DNA of 64,000 nt from positions 1,587,979 through 1,651,978 of the forward strand of contig BDLO01000001.1 of NCBI GenBank assembly GCA_001950395.1, written 5' to 3'. This document shows, one piece after another, positions 57,899-64,000 of this stretch (within the stretch, counting starts at the first letter, position 1; every line of letters begins with the position of its first letter). Below the pieces are notes generated by a model, which worked only from the letters and a program-made list of their open reading frames with translations, ran no database searches and was not told the DNA's origin. Position numbers and translations under genes: made by a program. Origin of the DNA: Coriobacteriaceae bacterium EMTCatB1. Its GTDB lineage: Bacteria; Actinomycetota; Coriobacteriia; Anaerosomatales; Anaerosomataceae.

Positions 57899-59548
57899 TT
57901 ACGTCCGGGTCGCCGTGACGAGGTCGTCCGCGAGCGCGGCGATGGTCTCAGCTCCGCCCGAGGGCAGGTCGAGCCGCATGGCCCGCCGGCCGTGGCGGGC
58001 GAGCGTGACGAGGTCGCCTTCCGCTTGCGCCCGATGAAGCGCAGCAAGGGTGAAGCGCTGGCCGGGAATCAGGAAATCGGTGCGGTCGCGGGCCGTCACC
58101 AGAAGGAAGACCCCCGTATCCGGGCCGCCCTTGTGCAGCTGGCCGGTCGAGTGGAGGTAGCGAGGGCCGATCTCCACGCAGACAGGCATGCCCGTGGCGT
58201 CGCGCAGCGCAGCCGCGGCGTGATCGAGCGGCTCACGATACGCGGCGTCGTCAGGCACGTAGGCGAGCAGCGCGAAGTAGTCGCCGGGACGCGCGCTCGC
58301 GAGCCAGCGCCGGCAAGCGTCGATGCTCGAGGCGGGCAGCGGCTCCGGCTGCGCAAGCGCTCCCGCGAATGTGATCCACGTCCCGTCCAAGTCGCAGCAC
58401 GCTCGCGGCGCTGATGCGGAGCCGGAGAGGATGTCGTTGGTCGCAGCTTTGGCCTCCGCGACGTTCGGCTCGTCGAAGGGGTTGACGCCCAGCAAGAATC
58501 CAGCGAGCGCCGTCGCGAACTCCCAGCGGACGAACTCTGCGCCGAGGTCGAGGCCGTCTTCCAATACGAGCTCGAAGACGTCGTGCCCCGCTCTCGCGCT
58601 CGTCGCCCACTCTGCGAGCGAGCCGTCTGCCGCAAGCCGTACCACGGCTACGAGCCGGTCAGGGCCGTACGCTGCGGCATCTGGCAGGGCGGTCTCGACG
58701 ACGGGGACGACGCCCTTCCCGTCTTTGCCGAGCGACTCGGCGATGAGCTGTTCCACCCACAGCCCGAATGGTCTCAGCGCAGGAGACGCCACGATGGTGA
58801 GCTTGTCGCGACCCTCCGCGTGGCCGTCTGCTATCCACGCGGCCAGCTGCGCTCCGGGGTTCTGCTCCGGGCTGCTCTTGCAGGCCGCTTCCATGACGGA
58901 TGCGCGCGCGACGAGGGCTTCGACGTCGATGCCCGTGAGCGCTGCTGGCGCGAGGCCGAACAGGGTGAGGGCCGAGTACCGCCCGCCAACCGTGGGAGGT
59001 GCGGAGAGCGTGAGCCGCATGACCTCTTTCTGGCGGAGCTTCTCGAGGGGCGAGCCGGGATCGGTTATCACGATGCAGCGACGGCCGGCAGCGGGCCGTC
59101 CGAGCGCGTCATCCAGCCAGCCCCGCACGATCGCGTACAGCGACAACGGCTCGATCGTCGTGCCCGACTTGCTCGCCACGATTACGAAGACGCCTGCGGG
59201 ATCAAGCGTCTGCAGCAGCTTGGAGACGGCGATCGGGGACGTGGTGTCGAGCACGTGCAGCCGCGGGTACCCGGCCGCGTTCCCGATGATGCGCGACATC
59301 ACGAGCGGCGCGAGCGACGAACCGCCCATGCCGAGCAGCAGCAGGTCGGTGGCGCCTTCCTCCCGGAGAGCGGAGGCGAGGTTGGCGAGCAGAGGGAATC
59401 GGGCAGGCGCTTTGCTCGCGAGGTCGAGCCATCCGAGCCGCTGCCCGACGGCGATGCGCGTGTCGACGTCGTCCGTGAACAGGCTCGCGTCGCGCGCGAG
59501 CAGGCGCTCGACGGCATCGGCCTCCACGAGTCGCTCGATCGCTCCCAT
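57899..59548 (-). CDS. pgi: Glucose-6-phosphate isomerase
   Basis: A 549-residue phosphoglucose isomerase of the glycolysis/gluconeogenesis pathway. LLLLGMGGSSLAPLVMSR near residue 68, IVASKSGTTIEPLSLY near 123 (phosphate-binding SKSGTT), GGRYSALTLFGLAP near 188 (catalytic Arg-type loop) and ESLGKDGKGVVPVVE near 270 are diagnostic. GPRYLHSTGQLHKGG near 463 carries the catalytic His and Lys. ATG 59548 follows AAGGAGG. It is the last gene of the minus-strand run from hypF, 14 bp after the EamA gene. Confidence 0.95.
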   Translation of the reverse strand: MGAIERLVEADAVERLLARDASLFTDDVDTRIAVGQRLGWLDLASKAPARFPLLANLASALREEGATDLLLLGMGGSSLAPLVMSRIIGNAAGYPRLHVLDTTSPIAVSKLLQTLDPAGVFVIVASKSGTTIEPLSLYAIVRGWLDDALGRPAAGRRCIVITDPGSPLEKLRQKEVMRLTLSAPPTVGGRYSALTLFGLAPAALTGIDVEALVARASVMEAACKSSPEQNPGAQLAAWIADGHAEGRDKLTIVASPALRPFGLWVEQLIAESLGKDGKGVVPVVETALPDAAAYGPDRLVAVVRLAADGSLAEWATSARAGHDVFELVLEDGLDLGAEFVRWEFATALAGFLLGVNPFDEPNVAEAKAATNDILSGSASAPRACCDLDGTWITFAGALAQPEPLPASSIDACRRWLASARPGDYFALLAYVPDDAAYREPLDHAAAALRDATGMPVCVEIGPRYLHSTGQLHKGGPDTGVFLLVTARDRTDFLIPGQRFTLAALHRAQAEGDLVTLARHGRRAMRLDLPSGGAETIAALADDLVTATRT

Positions 59549-59562
59549 GACGCCTCCTTGCC

Positions 59563-60507
59563 CTACGTGCTCTCGACGATGGCCTCAGGTGCCTCGATAG
59601 CCGGCTGCGGCTCCATACGCGCTACGGCAAGCCCGCTCGCGATGACCAGAGCCGCGCCTGCTGCCGTCCATGCTGTTATCGGTTCGCCGAGGAACGCGGC
59701 TGAGAACGCAACCGCGCTCACCGGCTCAGCGTACGTCAACATGGCAGCGTGGTCCGCGCGAACGAGCCGCAGTCCCGACAAGAACAGCATTCCCGTAAGC
59801 CCCGTGTCCACCACGCCGAGGGCGGCGACTCCGAGCCAATCTGTGGGAGAGCTCGGGCCCTTGAGCAGCAGCACCGCGGGCAGAAGGACGACGACGGCGC
59901 CCACGTACTCCCCGAGCATGTAGACGCCCGTGGGGACGCCCGCGAGCAGCCGCTTCGCATTCAGCACGAGGGCCGCGTAGGTGAACGCAGATGCGAGCGC
60001 CATCGCCGCACCGAGGATCTCGCGGCCGCTGCGGATCCCGAGGTCGCGCGGCCCGACGATCGCGACCACTCCTGCGAGCGCAAGCGCCATCGGGAGCAGG
60101 AGCCGGCGGTCGAACCGCTCCGAGCCGAGAACGGGGGTGAGCACCGCGACGAGCACCGGGCCAAGGTAGGCGAGCAGCACCGCCACGGCGACGGTCGTGA
60201 GCTGCAAGGCACCGAGGTAGAGCGCCCAGTTGAGCGCGAGCAAGCACCCCATGGCGAACAGCGCCGCGTATCGTCTGGGCGCAAGGCTCCACAGCGCTTT
60301 GAGCTGGCCGCTGAGCGCGAGCGCGGCTGCCGCGACCAGCGCAGCGAACACGACACGCCAGAAGACGATGACCGCAGGATGTGCGTGAACCATGCGGACG
60401 AAGATCGGGATCGTCCCCCACGTCGTCGCCGCAAGCGCGACCCGTGCAAGCCCGCCTAGCGACTCCGTGCGCGCGCCGCTGCCGCGTGTGCCGAGGTTGC
60501 TACCCAT
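59563..60507 (-). CDS. EamA family (DMT) transporter
   Basis: A 314-residue drug/metabolite transporter with ten hydrophobic segments in two EamA repeats: ALAATTWGTIPIFVRMVHAHPAVI near residue 24 and AASAFTYAALVLNAKRLLAG near 168. Substrate unknown; exporters of amino acids or sugars are common. Its ATG overlaps the hypE stop by 4 bp, an odd but tight coupling to hydrogenase maturation. Confidence 0.9.
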   Translation of the reverse strand: MGSNLGTRGSGARTESLGGLARVALAATTWGTIPIFVRMVHAHPAVIVFWRVVFAALVAAAALALSGQLKALWSLAPRRYAALFAMGCLLALNWALYLGALQLTTVAVAVLLAYLGPVLVAVLTPVLGSERFDRRLLLPMALALAGVVAIVGPRDLGIRSGREILGAAMALASAFTYAALVLNAKRLLAGVPTGVYMLGEYVGAVVVLLPAVLLLKGPSSPTDWLGVAALGVVDTGLTGMLFLSGLRLVRADHAAMLTYAEPVSAVAFSAAFLGEPITAWTAAGAALVIASGLAVARMEPQPAIEAPEAIVEST

Positions 60508-61517
60508 CAGCAGATGCGTGGGAGCTGCTCTCCCACGAGCATGTCCATCACCCGCGTCGCGCCGAACGGCGTCTTGACGTGCACGCGGCCTGCCGGGCCC
60601 TCGGTGACCTCGCCGATGATCGCGGCGTCCTGCCCGTAGGGCGCGCTGCGCATCGCTTCCAGGGCGGCGTCGGCCTGGTCAGCCGGGACGACGGCCACCA
60701 TCTTGCCTTCGTTCGCCACCTGGTACACGTCGTAGCCGAGCATCTCGCACGCGCCTCGGACCTGCTCGCGCACGGGCACTGCGGACTCGTCGACGACGAT
60801 TCCGACGCCCGATGCGCTGGCGAGCTCGTTCAGCGTCGAGGCGAGTCCGCCTCGCGTCGGGTCGCGGAAGCAGCGAGTCCCGGGTGCGGCGTCGAGCACG
60901 GCGTGGACGAGCGCAGCGAGGGGCGCGGCGTCCGAGACGATCTCCGTCGAGAATGCGAGCCCCTCGCGCACGGAGACGACCGCGATGCCGTGGTCTCCGA
61001 GGGTGCCGGAAAGCAGCACGAGGTCGCCTGGCTTGCAGTGCGAGCCAGAGAGGTCGAAGCCGTCCCGCACGACGCCGACGCCGGCGGTGTTGACGTACAT
61101 GCCGTCGCCGTGTCCCTTCTCGACCACCTTCGTGTCGCCAGTGACGATCCGGACGCCGGCTTCCTCTGCCGCCGCGCGCATGGATGCGAGCACGCGGCGC
61201 ACGACCTCGACGTCGAGCCCCTCTTCGAGCACGAAGCCGACGGAGAGGTACAGAGGCACGGCGCCTGCGGTGGCGATGTCGTTCACGGTGCCGCACACGG
61301 CCAGACGGCCGATGTCGCCGCCGGGGAAGACGAGCGGCGAGACCACGTAGGTGTCAGTGGAGATGGCCAGGCGTCCGGGTGGGATCTCCACGACGCCGGC
61401 GTCGTCGAGGCGCCGGAGCGTCTCGTTTGCGAAGCTCGGGACGAAGACCTCCTCGATGAGGTCGCGCATCATCGTGCCACCGCTGCCGTGAGCGAGAAGT
61501 ATGCGGTCGTGTTGCAT
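60507..61517 (-). CDS. hypE: Hydrogenase expression/formation protein HypE
   Basis: A 336-residue HypE, which dehydrates a C-terminal thiocarbamate to the thiocyanate that donates CN to the [NiFe] site iron. AHGSGGTMMRDLIEEVF near residue 9, DTYVVSPLVFPGGDIGRLAVCGTVNDIA near 53 and GRTRGGLASTLNE-like DPTRGGLASTLNELA near 220 are diagnostic. The chain ends PRIC, the required C-terminal cysteine. ATG 61517 has GGAAGGGA upstream. It is in the hypF-C-D-E operon. Confidence 0.96.
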   Translation of the reverse strand: MQHDRILLAHGSGGTMMRDLIEEVFVPSFANETLRRLDDAGVVEIPPGRLAISTDTYVVSPLVFPGGDIGRLAVCGTVNDIATAGAVPLYLSVGFVLEEGLDVEVVRRVLASMRAAAEEAGVRIVTGDTKVVEKGHGDGMYVNTAGVGVVRDGFDLSGSHCKPGDLVLLSGTLGDHGIAVVSVREGLAFSTEIVSDAAPLAALVHAVLDAAPGTRCFRDPTRGGLASTLNELASASGVGIVVDESAVPVREQVRGACEMLGYDVYQVANEGKMVAVVPADQADAALEAMRSAPYGQDAAIIGEVTEGPAGRVHVKTPFGATRVMDMLVGEQLPRIC

Positions 61518-61551
61518 GTCCGAAGTCCCTTCCAGCCGATGCGCGCTGCGT

Positions 61552-62652
61552 TCAGGCGCGACCGTGGTCGGTGTAGCGATAGTACGCCGCGCACGAGCCC
61601 TCCGAGGAGACCATGCACGGCCCGACGGGGTGCTCGGGGGTGCATGCGCGCCCGAAGAGGCGGCACTCGTATGGCAGCACCGCTCCACGCAGCACGTCTC
61701 CGCACTGGCAGCCCTTGTGCTCGCGCGGGTCGGGCGGGGCCACGGTGAAACGCCGCGCGGCGTCGAACTCGGCGTACCGATCGCGGATTGCAAGGCCGGT
61801 CCCCGGAATCACGCCCAGCCCGCGCCACTCGGCGTCGCACGGCTCGAACACGTCGTCGATGGCTGCGATGGCGTGCGGATTGCCCTCGGGGGCGACGACC
61901 CGTCTGTACGCCACCTCGATCTCCGCCCTGCCGTCACGCAGCTGCTCGGCGAGCATAAGGATGCCCTGGAGCACGTCGAGCGGCTCGAACCCTGTGACGA
62001 CGCCGGGAACGCCGTAGCGCGACGCGAGGAACTCGTACGGCTTCGTGCCGATCACCACCGAGACGTGGCCCGGCAAGATGAACCCGTCGATCTCGACGAG
62101 AGGATCGTTCACGAGCGCCTCGAGGGCCAGCGGCACCGTCTTGTGAAGCGAAAGCACCGAGAAGTCCCGGAGGCCCCGAGCGGCTGCCTGCTGGATCGTG
62201 ACGGCTATCGTCGGAGCGGTGGTCTCGAACCCGACTCCGAGGAACACGACCTCGCGGTCTGGTTCCCGCTCCGCCAGCTCGAGCGCGTCCAGCGGCGAGT
62301 ACACGACGCGGACGTCACGCCCATCGCCTTTCTCGCGCGCGAGCGAGGAGTACGAGCCTGGGACCTTCATCATGTCGCCGAACGTCGCCAGCGTGACGCC
62401 GGGCTGTCGGGCGATCTCGATGGCGAGGTCGATATCCGCGTTGCCGGTGACGCATACCGGGCAGCCCGGACCGGAGAGCAAGGTGATCGCCTCAGGCATC
62501 AGCCCACGGATGCCGTTCTTGGCGATCGCCATGGTGTGCGTTCCGCACACCTCCATGAGCTTCATCGGCCGCACGGCCGCAGCCCGTATGCGCCGGACGA
62601 GCCCGTCGGCGAGCGCCGGGTCGCGGAAGGCGGCGGTCAGGTCAGCGCTCAC
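61552..62652 (-). CDS. hypD: Hydrogenase formation protein HypD
   Basis: A 366-residue iron-sulfur scaffold for Fe(CN)2CO assembly with HypC. LMEVCGTHTMAIAKNGI near residue 32 and LLSGPGCPVCVT near 58 carry the essential cysteines, VGFETTAPTIA near 138 is conserved, and the C-terminal [4Fe-4S] set is HKGCQCGDVL, YECRLFGRACTP and GPCMVSSEGSCAAYY. GTG 62652 overlaps hypC by 4 bp. Confidence 0.97.
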   Translation of the reverse strand: MSADLTAAFRDPALADGLVRRIRAAAVRPMKLMEVCGTHTMAIAKNGIRGLMPEAITLLSGPGCPVCVTGNADIDLAIEIARQPGVTLATFGDMMKVPGSYSSLAREKGDGRDVRVVYSPLDALELAEREPDREVVFLGVGFETTAPTIAVTIQQAAARGLRDFSVLSLHKTVPLALEALVNDPLVEIDGFILPGHVSVVIGTKPYEFLASRYGVPGVVTGFEPLDVLQGILMLAEQLRDGRAEIEVAYRRVVAPEGNPHAIAAIDDVFEPCDAEWRGLGVIPGTGLAIRDRYAEFDAARRFTVAPPDPREHKGCQCGDVLRGAVLPYECRLFGRACTPEHPVGPCMVSSEGSCAAYYRYTDHGRA

Positions 62653-62909
62653 GACGCGGGCTCCGCCTGAAGCTCGCCTGCCTCGTCCTCGATGAGCCCG
62701 CCTTCGCGCAAAAGGTCGAGCGTCTCTCTCGCGAACTCCTCGGAAATGACCTCGAGCGCGAAGCCGGCGTGCACGAGCACGTGGTCGCCGACTTTGGCGT
62801 TCGGCACCATGTGCAGGCTCACCCAGCGGGTGACGCCAAGGATGTCGACCTGCGCCATGTCGTTGTCGTTGCGCTCACTGATGATCCTTGCCGGAATGCC
62901 CAGGCACAT
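62649..62909 (-). CDS. hypC: Hydrogenase assembly chaperone HypC
   Basis: An 86-residue HypC/HupF chaperone. The N-terminal MCLGIPARI holds the essential Cys2, and VGDHVLVHAGFALEVI near residue 41 is the OB-fold signature. It carries the iron intermediate with HypD to the hydrogenase large subunit. Its first 35 bp overlap the 3' end of hypF and its stop overlaps hypD. Confidence 0.97.
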   Translation of the reverse strand: MCLGIPARIISERNDNDMAQVDILGVTRWVSLHMVPNAKVGDHVLVHAGFALEVISEEFARETLDLLREGGLIEDEAGELQAEPAS

Positions 62910-64000
62910 GCGCTCCTCCTTGCTCCGCCGCCCGGCGCCGGGCCCAGGCGACGATCGCTTGTCCGAACGAGACCCCGCCGTCGTTGACGGGCAGGGACAC
63001 GTGCGTCAAGACGCGGAACCCGCGCGCCTCGAGCTCTTCGAGCACCAGGCCCGTCAGGATCCGGTTCATGAACACGCCGCCGGAGACGGCCACGGTCGAC
63101 AGACCGGTACGGCGACGGGCTCTCTCGCACGCGTCCACTATAGCCATGCTCAGGCCACGATGGAAGCGCATGGCGACCGTCGGCGCCGCGACGCCGGCTG
63201 ACAGGTCGTCCAGCACAGCCCGCACGGCAGGTCGGGTTGTGATGACCGGGGCTTTCCAGCCGAAGGAATACGCGCCGCGCTCATCGCGATCCGCCACGGC
63301 TTCAAGCTCGATGGCGGCCTGCCCCTCATACTGCGCGTCGTCGCGGATCCCGGCGAGGGCGGCCACGGCGTCGAAGAGCCGGCCGGCCGACGACGTGCGC
63401 GGCGTGTTCAATCGACGCTCCACCATCCGAAGAACGACGTCTTCCTCGCCAGGGGCGAGGCGCTGCCGCAAGAAGGAGGCGCCAGGGTGGTCGAGCAGGT
63501 CGAACGCGGCGAGGATGCCGAGCGCCATCCGTGCCGGCCTCCGGATGGCGGCCTCGCCGCCTGGGAGCGGGACGTACTCGAGGTGCGCGAACCGTTCGAA
63601 GCCGGTCACGCTCGCGAGCAGGATCTCGCCGCCCCAGATCGCGCCGTCGGTGCCGTAGCCCGTCCCGTCGAACGCCACGCCGATCACGGGCCCTGGCTCC
63701 GCGTGCTCGCCCAACACGCTCGCGATGTGCGCGTGGTGGTGCTGGACGCCTTCGGTCGGGAGGCCGAGGGCGAGGGCGTGCTTCGTGGGGAGGTACTCCG
63801 GATGCAGGTCGTGAGCGACGAGCGCGGGCGATATGCGGAACAGCCGCTCGTAGTCGGCGATGACGCGTTCGAAGGCCGCGAACGTCTCGGCGTTCTCCAT
63901 GTCGCCGACGTGCTGAGTGACGAACGCGTGGTCGCCCGAGAGGAGCGTCACGGCGTTCTTCTGCTCGGGGCCGCACGCGAGGACGTCGACGTGCGCGTGC
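62875..64000 (-). CDS. hypF: Carbamoyltransferase HypF (partial, 5' end beyond window)
   Basis: The frame is open from the window edge (64000) to the stop at 62875, giving the C-terminal 374 residues of HypF. The first codons read LACGPEQKNAV, then LLSGDHAFVTQHVGDMEN and AHDLHPEYLPTKHAL. These belong to the Kae1-like carbamoyltransferase part, with GVQHHHAHIASVLGEH and GVAFDGTGYGTDGAIWGGE further on, and SGGVFMNRIL and LPVNDGGVSFGQA near the end. HypF makes and transfers the carbamoyl group that becomes CN. The acylphosphatase, zinc-finger and YrdC-like domains must lie outside the window. Confidence 0.95.
   Translation of the reverse strand, partial: HAHVDVLACGPEQKNAVTLLSGDHAFVTQHVGDMENAETFAAFERVIADYERLFRISPALVAHDLHPEYLPTKHALALGLPTEGVQHHHAHIASVLGEHAEPGPVIGVAFDGTGYGTDGAIWGGEILLASVTGFERFAHLEYVPLPGGEAAIRRPARMALGILAAFDLLDHPGASFLRQRLAPGEEDVVLRMVERRLNTPRTSSAGRLFDAVAALAGIRDDAQYEGQAAIELEAVADRDERGAYSFGWKAPVITTRPAVRAVLDDLSAGVAAPTVAMRFHRGLSMAIVDACERARRRTGLSTVAVSGGVFMNRILTGLVLEELEARGFRVLTHVSLPVNDGGVSFGQAIVAWARRRAAEQGGAHVPGHSGKDHQ

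Noticed and set aside
1-64000. CRISPR arrays, origins and rRNA genes
   Set aside because: No regularly spaced repeats, DnaA-box clusters or rRNA-like stretches were seen on reading the window.

Overview
The window is about 64 kb of gene-dense, high-GC bacterial DNA with many GTG starts, four-base stop/start overlaps and TATAxT-type -10 boxes. The gene content points to a Gram-positive (monoderm), at least partly anaerobic actinobacterium, with a Coriobacteriia-type lineage as the best guess. This rests on a four-subunit pyruvate:ferredoxin oxidoreductase, a [NiFe]-hydrogenase maturation operon, FeoAB, two UGA-encoded selenoproteins, a CcsA-like cytochrome c assembly protein, a heliorhodopsin and LytTR signalling. 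The lineage call is an inference; no rRNA gene is present.

Layout. 1-3 kb: tRNA-Ser(CGA), a DUF1295 membrane reductase, and a DegV plus heliorhodopsin gene pair. 3-13.3 kb: an MFS gene whose 5' end is duplicated as a perfect 100-bp direct repeat (4189-4288 and 13158-13257). The 8.87 kb between the copies is a self-contained nucleoside/ribose uptake and breakdown island: LacI regulator, M20 hydrolase, ABC importer, phosphotriesterase-like protein, amidotransferase-like protein, nucleoside hydrolase and ribokinase, with two LacI-type operators. 13.3-19.4 kb: thymidine kinase, 5'-nucleotidase-like phosphatase, SDH protease, feoAB with a palindromic operator, and a selenocysteine peroxiredoxin. 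19.4-31 kb: DUF72, endonuclease V, a polysaccharide deacetylase lipoprotein, CcsA-like and partner membrane proteins, thioesterase, receiver-GGDEF protein, a ThiS/MoaD-like protein with an amidohydrolase, cold-shock protein, psuK-psuG, an orphan ABC ATPase, HAD and alpha/beta hydrolases, and a single-domain receiver. 31-34 kb: SRP RNA-dnaX-ybaB-recR. 34-37 kb: porGDAB.

37-49.5 kb is dominated by signalling and redox: a PstS-like lipoprotein with an HD-GYP sensor, lysC-asd, an OmpR-type two-component pair with a QueT-like transporter, a ferredoxin/[FeFe]-hydrogenase-like/GGDEF fusion, an AmmeMemoRadiSam radical SAM enzyme and a UGA-encoded DsbA-family selenoprotein. 49.5-58 kb: glycosyltransferase, TSUP transporter, acetyltransferase, LytS-LytR and a phosphoesterase in one tight run, then UspA, DUF485 and a sodium:solute symporter. 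58-64 kb (minus strand): hypF (cut by the window edge)-hypC-hypD-hypE-EamA transporter-pgi.

Most unusual items: the two selenoproteins, each with UGA exactly at the catalytic cysteine codon; the iron-sulfur/hydrogenase-like/GGDEF fusion in one gene run with amrS and the Sec-DsbA; the nucleoside island bracketed by a 100-bp repeat with no visible recombinase; and the DegV-heliorhodopsin pair.
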